From Pseudomonas libanensis (GTDB lineage: Bacteria > Pseudomonadota > Gammaproteobacteria > Pseudomonadales > Pseudomonadaceae), in NCBI RefSeq assembly GCF_001439685.1, contig NZ_JYLH01000015.1:62001-126000 (forward strand): 64,000 bases of DNA, written 5' to 3'. Position numbers and translations under genes: made by a program. Below are positions 17,947 to 27,116 of this stretch, in pieces; the stretch's first letter is position 1, and every line of letters starts with the position of its first letter. The notes under the pieces were generated by a model. That model had not been told where the DNA came from, made no database searches, and saw only the letters and a list, made by a program, of their open reading frames with translations.

Positions 17947-18921
17947 ATGGCCCACCCGTTTGAAACACTCACCCCAGACCTGGTCCTCGACGCCGTCGAA
18001 AGCATCGGTTTCCTCAGCGACGCGCGCGTATTGGCACTCAACAGCTACGAAAACCGCGTGTACCAAGTGGGTATCGAAGACGCCGAGCCGCTGATCGCCA
18101 AGTTCTACCGGCCCCAGCGCTGGACCAACGAGGCGATCCTCGAAGAACACCGCTTCACCTTCGAACTGGCCGAATGCGAAGTACCGGTAGTAGCGCCGCT
18201 GACTCACAACGGCGAAAGCCTGTTCGAACACGCAGGTTTCCGTTTCACCCTGTTCCCGCGCCGTGGCGGCCGGGCGCCTGAGCCGGGCAATCTCGACCAG
18301 CTCTATCGCCTCGGGCAATTGCTGGGTCGTTTGCACGCGGTGGGTTCCACCCGCCCGTTCGAACACCGTGAAGCTCTGGGCGTGAAAAATTTCGGTCACG
18401 ATTCCCTCAACACCTTGCTTGAAGGCAACTTCATTCCCAAGAGCCTGCTGCCGGCCTACGAGTCCGTGGCTCGTGACCTGCTCAAGCGCGTGGAAGAGGT
18501 GTACAAGGCCACGCCGCACAAGAACATCCGCATGCACGGTGACTGTCACCCGGGCAACATGATGTGCCGCGACGAGATGTTCCATATCGTCGACCTCGAC
18601 GACTGCCGCATGGGCCCGGCGGTGCAAGACCTATGGATGATGCTCGCCGGCGACCGCCAGGAATGCCTGGGCCAGCTGTCAGAACTGATGGATGGCTACC
18701 AGGAATTCCACGATTTCGACCCGCGCGAACTGGCCCTGATCGAACCCCTGCGCGCTCTGCGCCTGATGCACTACAGCGCCTGGCTGGCACGCCGCTGGGA
18801 TGACCCGGCGTTTCCCCACAGCTTCCCGTGGTTTGGCACCGAGCGCTATTGGGGCGACCAGGTGCTGGCGTTGCGTGAGCAGTTGTCGGCGCTCAACGAA
18901 GAACCCCTCAAACTCTTCTAA
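17947..18921 (+). CDS. srkA: Stress response kinase A (SrkA/YihE/RdoA)
   Basis: A 324-residue aminoglycoside-phosphotransferase-fold Ser/Thr kinase of the SrkA family. In E. coli it lowers stress-induced cell death by countering MazEF and envelope stress. Seen here: the N-lobe ALNSYENRVYQVGIEDAEPLIAKFYRPQRW with its lysine, the catalytic loop MHGDCHPGNMMCRDE and the metal-binding VDLDDCRMGPAVQDLWMM. Length matches the family. Encoded alone between REP elements; no dsbA partner is adjacent. Confidence 0.95.
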   Translation: MAHPFETLTPDLVLDAVESIGFLSDARVLALNSYENRVYQVGIEDAEPLIAKFYRPQRWTNEAILEEHRFTFELAECEVPVVAPLTHNGESLFEHAGFRFTLFPRRGGRAPEPGNLDQLYRLGQLLGRLHAVGSTRPFEHREALGVKNFGHDSLNTLLEGNFIPKSLLPAYESVARDLLKRVEEVYKATPHKNIRMHGDCHPGNMMCRDEMFHIVDLDDCRMGPAVQDLWMMLAGDRQECLGQLSELMDGYQEFHDFDPRELALIEPLRALRLMHYSAWLARRWDDPAFPHSFPWFGTERYWGDQVLALREQLSALNEEPLKLF

Positions 18922-18937
18922 CCGCTTTTGCTTTGGA

Positions 18938-19025
18938 TGTGGGAGGGGGTGGCTCCCGATAGCTGAATGTCAGGTGCCATATTTATATGGCTAACAGTCC
19001 GTATCGGGGGCAAGCCCCCTCCCAC
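18938..19025. repeat. REPIN, one arm diverged
   Basis: An inverted REP pair. The right arm is the usual GGGGGCAAGCCCCCTCCCAC, while the left arm has changed to GGGAGGGGGTGGCTCCCGAT, losing part of its own hairpin. It lies between srkA and rarD. Confidence 0.85.
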
Positions 19026-19104
19026 ATAAAGCAAAGCGGGTCCCACTGCTGGACAAATATCCTTACAATCGCGCTTTGTTAGCTGCCTAAGCAAGGATTC
19101 TGCA

Positions 19105-19989
19105 ATGCAAGCCGCCAACCCTCGCAAGGGGTACATCCTGGGCCTGAGTGCCTACGTCATCTGGGGTCTGTTCCCGCTTTACTTCAAAGCCATTGCCAGC
19201 GTACCCGCCGCCGAGATCATCGTGCACCGTGTGCTGTGGTCAGCGCTGTTCGGCGGTTTGCTGCTGATGGTGTGGAACCATCCTGGCTGGTTCCGCGAGT
19301 TGCGCGACAACCCCAAGCGCCTGGCGATCCTGGCCCTCAGCGGTTCGTTGATCGCGGCTAACTGGCTGACCTACGTATGGTCGGTGAACAGCGGGCGCAT
19401 GCTCGAGGCCAGCCTGGGTTACTACATCAACCCGCTGGTGAATGTGCTGCTGGGCATGCTGATCCTCGGTGAACGCTTGCGTCGCCTGCAATGGATAGCA
19501 GTGGGCCTGGCGGCGGTGGGCGTGGCGCAACAGGTCTGGCAGGTTGGAAGCTTGCCGTGGGTGTCGTTGGTGCTGGCGTTGACCTTCGGTTTCTATGGCC
19601 TGATTCGCAAACAGGCGCCGGTCAGGGCACTGCCGGGGCTGGTGGTGGAGACCTGGATGCTGGTGCCTATTGCCGTGGCGTGGTTGCTGTTCAACCCGTC
19701 GGCCCACAGTGCGCAACTGGCATTCTGGAGCACCTCCGAAGCCTGGTGGCTGGTGGCCGCAGGCCCGGTCACGCTGATCCCCCTGGTGTGCTTCAACGCC
19801 GCCGCTCGGCATTTGCCCTACACCGCACTGGGCTTTTTACAATACGTCGCGCCGACCCTGGTGCTGCTGGAAGCCGTATTGCTGTTCGGCGAACACTTGG
19901 CGCCGGCCACACTGATGGCATTCGCCTTTATCTGGGCCGGCCTGGTGGTGTACAGCCTGGATGCCTGGCTGAGTGTGCGCAAACGCTGA
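19105..19989 (+). CDS. rarD: EamA-family transporter RarD
   Basis: A 294-residue inner-membrane protein of the drug/metabolite transporter superfamily with about ten hydrophobic helices in two EamA repeats. The signatures KGYILGLSAYVIWGLFPLYF at the N terminus, EIIVHRVLWSALFGGLLL and SGRMLEASLGYYINPLVNVLLG are typical of RarD. The transported compound is not known for the family. Monocistronic, followed by a strong hairpin. Confidence 0.92.
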   Translation: MQAANPRKGYILGLSAYVIWGLFPLYFKAIASVPAAEIIVHRVLWSALFGGLLLMVWNHPGWFRELRDNPKRLAILALSGSLIAANWLTYVWSVNSGRMLEASLGYYINPLVNVLLGMLILGERLRRLQWIAVGLAAVGVAQQVWQVGSLPWVSLVLALTFGFYGLIRKQAPVRALPGLVVETWMLVPIAVAWLLFNPSAHSAQLAFWSTSEAWWLVAAGPVTLIPLVCFNAAARHLPYTALGFLQYVAPTLVLLEAVLLFGEHLAPATLMAFAFIWAGLVVYSLDAWLSVRKR

Positions 19990-20008
19990 TCAAATAACGC
20001 ACAAACCT

Positions 20009-20037
20009 CTGCAAGCCACGGCCTTCGTGGCTTGCAG
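20009..20037. terminator. Hairpin between convergent rarD and ACT-domain gene
   Basis: A perfect 12-bp stem CTGCAAGCCACG / CGTGGCTTGCAG with a 5-nt loop, 20 bp after rarD. It has no T run, so it is either a weak intrinsic terminator or an RNA-stabilising hairpin. Confidence 0.55.
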
Positions 20038-20052
20038 CGTTCCACCCCAAGG

Positions 20053-20173
20053 TTATCCACAACCTGATCCCCGCCGTGTGTGCACAAGTCCTTGAAACTG
20101 CTCGTTTTTTGCTCAACTGACGGAGAAGCACGGCCGGCGTGGGCTGGCGCCGGGTCTCTACAGGTTATCCACA
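20053..20173 (+). other. Two DnaA-box sequences (TTATCCACA)
   Basis: Perfect TTATCCACA nonamers lie at 20053-20061 and 20165-20173 in the gap between rarD and the ACT-domain gene, in the same orientation. A third, inverted copy is inside the ACT-domain gene at 20521-20529. Function not known. Confidence 0.5.
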
Positions 20174-20211
20174 GGCCCATGCAAGATTTCCATGCATAAC
20201 CCTGTGGATCG

Positions 20212-20724
20212 TTACTCCTCCTGACGCAACTCCACCATCAAGTCATCGGCCAAGGTTTCCAGCGATGCTTGCAAAGTCTCCAGTGACAGGCTCGCTGGCA
20301 CCAGCAACAACGCCTCGGCGTTAAACAGCGGATCGCCGCTCATGGGCGCCGGGCGCACATCAGTACTCAAGCGTTCCAGATTGACGCCCTGCTGGCTTAA
20401 CAGCGCGGTGATTTCGCGCACGATGCCCGAACGGTCATTGCCCACCAAGGTCATCAGGATTGGCTTGGACGCCGACGCCCGCCCGCTGCTGCCCTCACCC
20501 ACCAGCACGCGGATGCCGTGTGTGGATAAGCCCTCCAACGCCGCGACCAATGCCTGGCGCTGTTCGGTCGGCACGCCGACCCGCAGGATCCCGGCAAACT
20601 GCCCAGCCATATGAGCCATGCGGCTTTCCAGCCAGTTACCGCCGTGGGCGGCAATGCTCTGGGCGATGCGCTCCACCAGCCCGGGTTTGTCGGCAGCGAT
20701 AATTGTGAGTACAAGATGGTCCAT
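20212..20724 (-). CDS. ACT-domain protein, GcvR-like
   Basis: A 170-residue protein made of two ACT domains: MDHLVLTIIAADKPGLVERI at residues 1-20 and ILMTLVGNDRSGIVREITAL at about 89-108. This is the organisation of GcvR, which binds glycine and blocks the activator GcvA in enterobacteria. There is no GcvA-type regulator or gcv operon in the window, so the exact target is inferred only from the fold. No DNA-binding domain is present; it should act through a partner protein. Confidence 0.82.
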   Translation of the reverse strand: MDHLVLTIIAADKPGLVERIAQSIAAHGGNWLESRMAHMAGQFAGILRVGVPTEQRQALVAALEGLSTHGIRVLVGEGSSGRASASKPILMTLVGNDRSGIVREITALLSQQGVNLERLSTDVRPAPMSGDPLFNAEALLLVPASLSLETLQASLETLADDLMVELRQEE

Positions 20725-20916
20725 GGCAACGCCCTCTGGAATTCAATCTACAAGGTGGACCCGGGAGCCCTCGAAAACAAATCGTGTACCATTTTTAGAT
20801 TTATCTGGAACAATCCAATAGTTTTTTGAGAACATCCGGTACTCCGCTGTGACCGTACGACCAAAGTGGGTCGCTAAACGACGTATTTAGTCTAATTTTC
20901 ACAACCGCAAGTCATC

Positions 20917-20944
20917 ATGTAGTATGCCAAACCGTGCACTACAT
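20917..20944 (+). promoter_or_regulatory. RccR-like 28-bp operator upstream of glcB
   Basis: The inverted repeat ATGTAGT (20917-20923) and ACTACAT (20938-20944) is separated by 14 bp, 28 bp in total, 48 bp before the glcB ATG. In P. fluorescens the RpiR-family regulator RccR, whose ligand is KDPG, is reported to bind 28-bp pseudo-palindromic sites at glyoxylate-shunt genes including glcB. Length, arms and target gene all agree; direct binding is inferred. Confidence 0.7.
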
Positions 20945-20991
20945 AATGAAAATCTGAAAAAGCGCATTAGCTCCGCAGAGTGAGGCAAGCA

Positions 20992-23169
20992 ATGACTGAA
21001 CACGTTCAAGTCGGTGGCCTGCAGGTCGCCAAAGTCCTGTTCGACTTCGTGAACAACGAAGCCATTCCCGGTACCGGCATCACTGCCGACCAGTTCTGGG
21101 CCGGTGCCGACAAGGTTATCCACGACCTGGCACCGAAGAACAAAGCCCTACTCGCCAAACGCGACGATTTCCAGGCGCGGATCGATACCTGGCACCAGAC
21201 GCACGCCGGCCAGGCGCATGACCCGGTGGCCTACAAAGCCTTCCTGCAAGACATCGGATACCTGCTGCCAGAAGCCGCAGACTTCCAGGCCTCGACCCAA
21301 AACGTCGACGATGAAATCGCGCACATGGCCGGCCCCCAGCTGGTAGTGCCGGTGATGAACGCCCGCTTCGCCCTTAACGCTTCGAATGCGCGCTGGGGTT
21401 CGCTGTACGACGCCTTGTATGGCACCGACGCCATCAGCGAAGCCGACGGCGCCGAGAAGGGCAAGGGCTACAACAAAGTGCGTGGCGACAAGGTCATCGC
21501 CTTCGCCCGTGCGTTCCTCGACGAAGCCGCGCCGCTCAGCGCCGGCAGCCACGTTGACTCCACCGGCTACAAGATCGTCGATGGCAAGCTGATCGTCAGC
21601 CTCAAGGGCGGCAGTAACAGCGGCCTGCGCGACGATGCGCAATTGATCGGTTTCCAGGGCCCGGCGGCCGAGCCGATTGCAATCCTGCTCAAGCACAACG
21701 GCCTGCACTTCGAGATCCAGATCGACGCCAGCACCCCTGTCGGCCAGACCGATGCGGCCGGCGTCAAAGACGTGCTGATGGAAGCCGCGCTGACCACCAT
21801 CATGGACTGCGAAGACTCCGTTGCCGCCGTGGATGCCGATGACAAGGTGGTGATCTACCGCAACTGGCTCGGCCTGATGAAGGGCGACCTGGCCGAAGAA
21901 GTCGCCAAGGGCGGCAAGACCTTCACCCGCACCATGAACCCTGATCGCGTGTACACCGGCGTGGATGGCCAGGACGTGACGCTGCACGGCCGTTCGCTGC
22001 TGTTCGTGCGCAACGTTGGCCACTTGATGACCATCGACGCGATCCTCGACAAAGACGGCCACGAAGTGCCGGAAGGCATTCTCGATGGCCTGCTCACCAG
22101 CCTGGCGGCGATCCACAGCCTCAATGGCAACAACACGCGCAAGAACAGCCGTACCGGTTCGGTGTACATCGTCAAGCCGAAGATGCACGGCCCGGAAGAA
22201 GCCGCGTTCACCAACGAGCTGTTCGGTCGCATCGAAGAGGTGCTGAACCTGCCACGCAACACCCTCAAAGTCGGGATCATGGACGAGGAGCGCCGCACCA
22301 CGGTCAACCTCAAGGCCTGTATCAAGGCGGCCAGCGAGCGCGTGGTGTTTATCAACACCGGCTTCCTTGACCGCACCGGCGATGAAATCCATACCTCCAT
22401 GGAAGCCGGCGCGATGGTGCGCAAGGCAGCCATGAAGGCAGAGAAGTGGATCGGCGCCTATGAGAACTGGAACGTCGATATCGGCTTGAGCACTGGCCTG
22501 CAAGGTCGTGCACAGATCGGTAAAGGCATGTGGGCGATGCCCGACCTGATGGCCGCGATGCTCGAGCAGAAAATCGCCCACCCGCTGGCCGGCGCCAACA
22601 CCGCCTGGGTGCCGTCGCCAACCGCTGCGGCGCTGCATGCGCTGCACTATCACAAGGTCGATGTATTCGCCCGCCAGGCCGAACTGGCCAAGCGCGAACG
22701 TGCCTCGGTAGACGACATCCTCACCATTCCCCTGGCCAGCAACACCGATTGGTCTGACGAGGAGATCCGCAACGAACTGGACAACAACGCCCAGGGCATC
22801 CTTGGTTATGTGGTCCGTTGGATCGACCAGGGCGTCGGCTGTTCGAAAGTGCCGGACATCAACGATATCGGCCTGATGGAAGACCGTGCCACCCTGCGTA
22901 TTTCCAGCCAGCACATCGCCAACTGGTTGCGTCACGGTATCGTCAACGAAGCCCAAGTGATGGAAAGCCTCAAGCGCATGGCGCCGGTGGTGGACCGTCA
23001 GAATGCCGGGGATGCGTTGTATCGTCCGCTGGCTCCGGATCTCGACAGCAACATCGCGTTCCAGGCGGCGGTGGAGTTGGTGATTGAGGGGACCAAGCAG
23101 CCTAATGGGTATACCGAGCCGGTGTTGCACCGCAGGCGTCGGGAGTTCAAGGCCAAGAATGGGCGTTGA
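20992..23169 (+). CDS. glcB: Malate synthase G
   Basis: A 725-residue monomeric malate synthase that condenses glyoxylate with acetyl-CoA in the glyoxylate shunt. The ATG at 20992 (MTEHVQVGGLQVAKVLFDFV) has GAGG 9-12 bp upstream and is preferred to the in-frame ATG at 20980. Seen: MDCEDSVAAVDADDK with the metal-binding acidic residues, RSLLFVRNVGHLMT, KPKMHGPEEAAF, GIMDEERRTTVNLKACI with catalytic Arg/Glu, and GKGMWAMPDLMAAML. Expressed alone; a terminator follows. Likely controlled by RccR through the site at 20917-20944. Confidence 0.98.
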   Translation: MTEHVQVGGLQVAKVLFDFVNNEAIPGTGITADQFWAGADKVIHDLAPKNKALLAKRDDFQARIDTWHQTHAGQAHDPVAYKAFLQDIGYLLPEAADFQASTQNVDDEIAHMAGPQLVVPVMNARFALNASNARWGSLYDALYGTDAISEADGAEKGKGYNKVRGDKVIAFARAFLDEAAPLSAGSHVDSTGYKIVDGKLIVSLKGGSNSGLRDDAQLIGFQGPAAEPIAILLKHNGLHFEIQIDASTPVGQTDAAGVKDVLMEAALTTIMDCEDSVAAVDADDKVVIYRNWLGLMKGDLAEEVAKGGKTFTRTMNPDRVYTGVDGQDVTLHGRSLLFVRNVGHLMTIDAILDKDGHEVPEGILDGLLTSLAAIHSLNGNNTRKNSRTGSVYIVKPKMHGPEEAAFTNELFGRIEEVLNLPRNTLKVGIMDEERRTTVNLKACIKAASERVVFINTGFLDRTGDEIHTSMEAGAMVRKAAMKAEKWIGAYENWNVDIGLSTGLQGRAQIGKGMWAMPDLMAAMLEQKIAHPLAGANTAWVPSPTAAALHALHYHKVDVFARQAELAKRERASVDDILTIPLASNTDWSDEEIRNELDNNAQGILGYVVRWIDQGVGCSKVPDINDIGLMEDRATLRISSQHIANWLRHGIVNEAQVMESLKRMAPVVDRQNAGDALYRPLAPDLDSNIAFQAAVELVIEGTKQPNGYTEPVLHRRRREFKAKNGR

Positions 23170-23183
23170 GTAACCGCTGAAAG

Positions 23184-23219
23184 GAAGAAAGCCCTGTTCG
23201 TGAGATCAGGGCTTTCTTC
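23184..23219. terminator. Bidirectional terminator after glcB
   Basis: The stem GAAGAAAGCCCTG / CAGGGCTTTCTTC encloses a 10-nt loop. A runs lead in and T runs follow, so it can end both glcB and the convergent minus-strand gene at 23223. Confidence 0.85.
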
Positions 23220-23222
23220 TTA

Positions 23223-23657
23223 TTAGGAGGGCTGTCGATTAAAAACAAAAGTGGCTTCACCTGTGCCGTTAATCGTGAGTTCTTGCCCTTCAAATTCAAA
23301 TTTCAAATTCACGTAGGTAATATAATTTATATACGTATCTAGGGGACCTGCCTCTTTGGAAACAACAAAAAATTTTCCAGACGTAGGCTTTATAAAATAA
23401 ACACCTTTTTCGTCTCTATAATCGATGTTTCCTCGATGCATATCTTCATCTCGTGGAAAAGCGAACTCGTACGGCTCATCCCGCGGAAACAGCGTGTTCC
23501 CATACTCAGCTGTCAATGATCCTGCGTCTTTCATGATGACCGCAAAATGTCTCAAGCTCGCTCTTGTATCAGAAGATTTTAAAAAACGGGCCTTTCCATC
23601 CCTGAGAATTAGAATACTTGCGTCGCTATCTTGATCAGTAGGCTTTTGAATAGGCAT
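23223..23657 (-). CDS. Hypothetical protein, AT-richer than its neighbours
   Basis: A 144-residue protein I do not recognise. The start at MPIQKPTDQDSDASILIL is chosen for its AGGGAGC ribosome site; the reading frame extends upstream to 23720 without coding character. The sequence is predicted to be soluble and mostly beta (FEFEGQELTINGTGEATFVF at the end, GKFFVVSKEAGPLDTYINYI in the middle) with no signal peptide and no cysteines. Codon use and base composition are visibly less GC-rich than glcB on one side and the response regulator on the other, suggesting acquisition. It shares a terminator with glcB. Confidence 0.65.
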   Translation of the reverse strand: MPIQKPTDQDSDASILILRDGKARFLKSSDTRASLRHFAVIMKDAGSLTAEYGNTLFPRDEPYEFAFPRDEDMHRGNIDYRDEKGVYFIKPTSGKFFVVSKEAGPLDTYINYITYVNLKFEFEGQELTINGTGEATFVFNRQPS

Positions 23658-23785
23658 AACGAGCTCCCTTGGAGGATATAAGGTCCTGGCTGAAGACCAG
23701 AACTCTCCAGCGCAGTACACTCGCTGATCACCTGTTTGCCTACTGTGAGAATTGACAGGTCAAACCCAAAAAAGATAAACGGTAG

Positions 23786-24232
23786 TCACTGCACCATCCC
23801 CAACTCCCGCTTCACCAACTTCGCCAACTTCACGCTGTCGATCGGCTTGAGCAAGAAATCCACCACGCTCAAATGCATCGCATCGATCACATCCGGCGCC
23901 TCCGCGTCCCCCGACATGATGATGATGGGCAGCGCCGCCCGGGTCGACTCACGCACCTGGCGAATCAACTCCAGGCCATTGCTGGGCTGCATGCGCAGGT
24001 CAGTGATCAGCAAACCGATGGAGCTGCTCGACTTCAACAGATCCCACGCTTTCTCACCACTGTCGGCGGTCATGCAGCGAATACCGTCCAGGCCCAGGAT
24101 CTCGGCCAGCAGTTCACGCGCATCCTTGTCGTCGTCCACGATCAATACGCGTTGTGGCGGTAAATCAGGCTCCAGCATCACGGCGCTCAGCGCCTCGCGC
24201 TCGGCATCACTCAAAATATCGTGGTCGGACAT
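23786..24232 (-). CDS. Single-domain response regulator (CheY-like)
   Basis: A 148-residue protein consisting of an N-terminal ~30-residue extension and one receiver domain: RVLIVDDDKDARELLAEILG with the acidic pocket, LLITDLRMQPSNGLELI with the phospho-acceptor aspartate, PIIIMSGDAEAPDV, and the lysine in DFLLKPIDSVKLAKLV. No output domain follows, so it should signal through protein contacts. The start MSDHDILSD at 24232 is preferred (GAGAAACG upstream); ATGs at 24256/24253 are alternatives. No histidine kinase is adjacent. Confidence 0.88.
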   Translation of the reverse strand: MSDHDILSDAEREALSAVMLEPDLPPQRVLIVDDDKDARELLAEILGLDGIRCMTADSGEKAWDLLKSSSSIGLLITDLRMQPSNGLELIRQVRESTRAALPIIIMSGDAEAPDVIDAMHLSVVDFLLKPIDSVKLAKLVKRELGMVQ

Positions 24233-24476
24233 ACGTTTCTCAGCAATTCTCATCATCTCCCAGCACAGATGTCAGACATCGTCGGAAGGGCGAACAATGT
24301 GCACTTCGTCGGAAAGTTTGCCTAGTGGGCGTTCTACGGGGTTCGGACGATAGTCATGTAGGGTTTTTCCCTAGTTTTGTGCGGTTTTCATCAACCTAGA
24401 CTTACGTCCAATGGGCACCCGCCGTGCAGGCGTCGACCATGCAGCACGATAACGACAAAAAACTGCGGTCACTGTT

Positions 24477-26399
24477 ATGAGTAAAGCTGATGCATTCGCA
24501 CAGGCAGGAAAAACTGCGGTGTTGCAGAACATCCACGGCACCCTGCAATTCCTGCAACGCTTCCCGCCATTCAACCAGATGGAGCAGGCGCACCTGGCGT
24601 TTCTGGTGGAACAGTGCCAACTGCGCTTCTACGGCCCCGGCGACAGCATCCTCAAACCCTCTGGTGGCCCGGTCGAGCACTTTTATATCGTCAAGCAGGG
24701 CCGCGTCGTCGGCGAACGACCTGATTCGGCCGACACCACCTTCGAAATCACCACCGGCGAGTGCTTCCCCCTCGCCGCGTTGCTGGGCGAGCGTGCTACC
24801 CGCACTGAACATAAAGCCGCCGAAGACACCTTTTGCCTGCAACTGAACAAGCCCGCGTTTATCAAGCTGTTCGCCCTTTCCAGTGCGTTTCGGGATTTCG
24901 CCTTGCGTGGGGTCAGCAGCCTGCTCGATCAGGTCAACCAGCAGGTACAGCAAAAAGCCGTGGAAACCCTCGGCACCCAATACTCGCTGAACACTCGATT
25001 GGGCGAATTGGCCATGCGCCACCCGGTCACCTGCAGCCCGTACACGCCGCTGCGTGAAGCGGTGACGCTGATGCACGAACAGCAGGTCGGCAGCATCGTG
25101 ATTGTCGACCCGCACAAGGCGCCCCTGGGCATTTTTACCCTGCGTGATCTACGCCAGGTGGTGGCCGATGGCACCAGCGATTTCAGCCAGGGCATTGAAG
25201 CTCATATGACCCAGGCGCCGTTTTCCTTGAGCCCGGACCACAGCGCTTTCGACGCGGCCATCGCCATGACCGAACGGCATATCGCCCACGTGTGCCTGGT
25301 CAAAGACCAGCGCCTATGTGGAGTGGTGTCCGAACGTGACCTGTTCTCCTTGCAACGTGTGGACCTGGTGCACCTGGCCCGCACCATCCGCAACGCGCCC
25401 AGGGTGGAAAACCTGGTGGCGATTCGCGGTGAAATCGGCCAGTTGGTGGAGCGTATGCTCGCCCATGGCGCGTCGTCCACCCAGATCACCCACATCATTA
25501 CCCTGCTCAACGACCACACCGTGTGCCGTGTGATCGAATTGACCCTCGCGGAAAAAGGCGACCCCGGTGTGCCGTTCAGTTGGCTGTGTTTCGGCAGCGA
25601 GGGTCGCCGCGAGCAAACGCTGTATACCGACCAGGACAACGGCATCCTGTTCGAGGCCAAGGACGCTGTCGAAGCCGCCGAAATCCGTGGCCGCTTGCTG
25701 CCCCTGGCGCAGCACATCAACCAGAGCCTGGCGCTGTGCGGCTTCAGCCTGTGCAAGGGCAATATCATGGCCGGCAACCCCGAGCTGTGTTTGTCGCGAG
25801 TGGAGTGGGCGCGGCGCTTCGGTGCGTTTATCCGTGAAGCAACACCGGAAAACCTGCTGGGCTCGAGCATCTATTTTGATTTGCGCGTGGTGTGGGGCGA
25901 TGAGCGCGGCTGCGAGCAACTGCGCCAGGGCATTCTCGATCAGGTGGCGGATAACCGCTTGTTCCAGCGCATGTTGGCCGAAAACGCGCTGCGCCAGCGC
26001 CCGCCGGTAGGGCGTTTGCGCGAGTTCGTGCTGACCCGCAAAGGAGGCGAGAAGGCTACCCTGGATCTCAAGGTGCAGGGCCTTACACCATTCGTGGACG
26101 GTGCACGCCTGCTGGCACTGGCCAATGGCATCCACGCCAATAACACCCTGGAACGCCTGCGCCAGTTGGTGACCAAGGAAGTGATAGAGCCGCTGGATGG
26201 CGCGGCCTATGAAGAGGCCTATCACTTTATCCAGCAGACCCGTATGCAGCAGCACCAATTGCAGACCCGTGAAAACCTGCCCTATTCCAACCGCGTCGAC
26301 CCCGACAGCCTCAACCATCTGGACCGGCGCATTCTGCGTGAAGCCCTGCGCCAGGCCCAGCGCCTGCAAAGCAGCCTGACCTTGCGGTATCAACTGTGA
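24477..26399 (+). CDS. cNMP-binding / CBS / DUF294 nucleotidyltransferase-like protein
   Basis: A 640-residue multi-domain signalling protein. In order: a cyclic-nucleotide-binding-like domain (residues ~30-140, GPGDSILKPSGGPVEHFYIVKQG), two CBS motifs (MRHPVTCSPYTPLREAVTLM and MTQAPFSLSPDHSAFDAAI), a DUF294 nucleotidyltransferase domain with SWLCFGSEGRREQTLYTDQDNG (GS and DxD features as in GlnD), and a C-terminal helical DUF294 output region. Substrate and partner are unknown. The stop overlaps the start of the exonuclease gene (GTGA), so the two are translated together. Confidence 0.9.
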   Translation: MSKADAFAQAGKTAVLQNIHGTLQFLQRFPPFNQMEQAHLAFLVEQCQLRFYGPGDSILKPSGGPVEHFYIVKQGRVVGERPDSADTTFEITTGECFPLAALLGERATRTEHKAAEDTFCLQLNKPAFIKLFALSSAFRDFALRGVSSLLDQVNQQVQQKAVETLGTQYSLNTRLGELAMRHPVTCSPYTPLREAVTLMHEQQVGSIVIVDPHKAPLGIFTLRDLRQVVADGTSDFSQGIEAHMTQAPFSLSPDHSAFDAAIAMTERHIAHVCLVKDQRLCGVVSERDLFSLQRVDLVHLARTIRNAPRVENLVAIRGEIGQLVERMLAHGASSTQITHIITLLNDHTVCRVIELTLAEKGDPGVPFSWLCFGSEGRREQTLYTDQDNGILFEAKDAVEAAEIRGRLLPLAQHINQSLALCGFSLCKGNIMAGNPELCLSRVEWARRFGAFIREATPENLLGSSIYFDLRVVWGDERGCEQLRQGILDQVADNRLFQRMLAENALRQRPPVGRLREFVLTRKGGEKATLDLKVQGLTPFVDGARLLALANGIHANNTLERLRQLVTKEVIEPLDGAAYEEAYHFIQQTRMQQHQLQTRENLPYSNRVDPDSLNHLDRRILREALRQAQRLQSSLTLRYQL

Positions 26400-27103
26400 G
26401 TCTGTTCTGTTGGTGGCATAAGAAAAAACCTGGCCTGGATGCGGCGCAACAGCAGCGCCTGGCGCAATTGCCCAAGCCTCGCGCCTTGGGCGCCGGTTCG
26501 TTGCGCAGCCAGCGCTGGGTAGTGGTGGACCTGGAGACCAGCGGCCTGAACCTTAACCGTGACCAGGTGCTGTCCATCGGCGCCGTGGTCATCGAGGATG
26601 GTGCGGTGGATTTTTCCCAACTGTTTGAACGCACCCTGCAACGCACCGACACCAAACTCAGCCCCAGCGTGCTGATCCACGGGCTCGGCCCCAGCGCGAT
26701 CGCTGCCGGCAGCGACCCGGCCGAGGCGCTGCTGGATTTCATGACGTTTGTCGGCGACAGCCCATTGCTGGCCTTCCATGCGCCCTTCGATCAACACATG
26801 CTGGGCCGGGCGCTCAAGGACAGCCTGGATTATCGACTGGCCCATCCCGTTCTGGATGTAGCCGACCTGGCTCCTCTGTTGTGCCCCGACGTCACGCTGC
26901 GCGAAGCCGGCCTGGACGACTGGCTCAACCACTTCAAGCTTCAAGCAGGCGAACGCCATCACGCCAGCGCCGACGCACTGGCCACGGCGGAGCTGATGCT
27001 GATCCTGTTCAGCCGTGCCAGGCAGCAGCAGATCGACACGCCCCATGCCCTGCAAGAGCGTTTGGCCCAATGGAAACGCCGTCAACAATCCCCTTCCCTG
27101 TAG
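26396..27103 (+). CDS. DnaQ-type 3'-5' exonuclease
   Basis: A 235-residue DEDDh exonuclease. Exo I is VVVDLETSGLNLNRDQVLSI, Exo II is LLAFHAPFDQHML, and Exo III is ERHHASADALATAELML with the catalytic His and Asp. The GTG start overlaps the previous stop codon, and no other domain is present. It is not DnaQ itself, being coupled to the CBS/DUF294 gene. In pseudomonads this pair is often met together, suggesting that the exonuclease serves the signalling protein rather than replication. Confidence 0.88.
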   Translation: MSLFCWWHKKKPGLDAAQQQRLAQLPKPRALGAGSLRSQRWVVVDLETSGLNLNRDQVLSIGAVVIEDGAVDFSQLFERTLQRTDTKLSPSVLIHGLGPSAIAAGSDPAEALLDFMTFVGDSPLLAFHAPFDQHMLGRALKDSLDYRLAHPVLDVADLAPLLCPDVTLREAGLDDWLNHFKLQAGERHHASADALATAELMLILFSRARQQQIDTPHALQERLAQWKRRQQSPSL

Positions 27104-27116
27104 GATTCGGTGCAGG

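Noticed and set aside
21148..23130. 660-codon minus-strand open frame opposite glcB
   Set aside because: Shadow of malate synthase G; no RBS and no domain.
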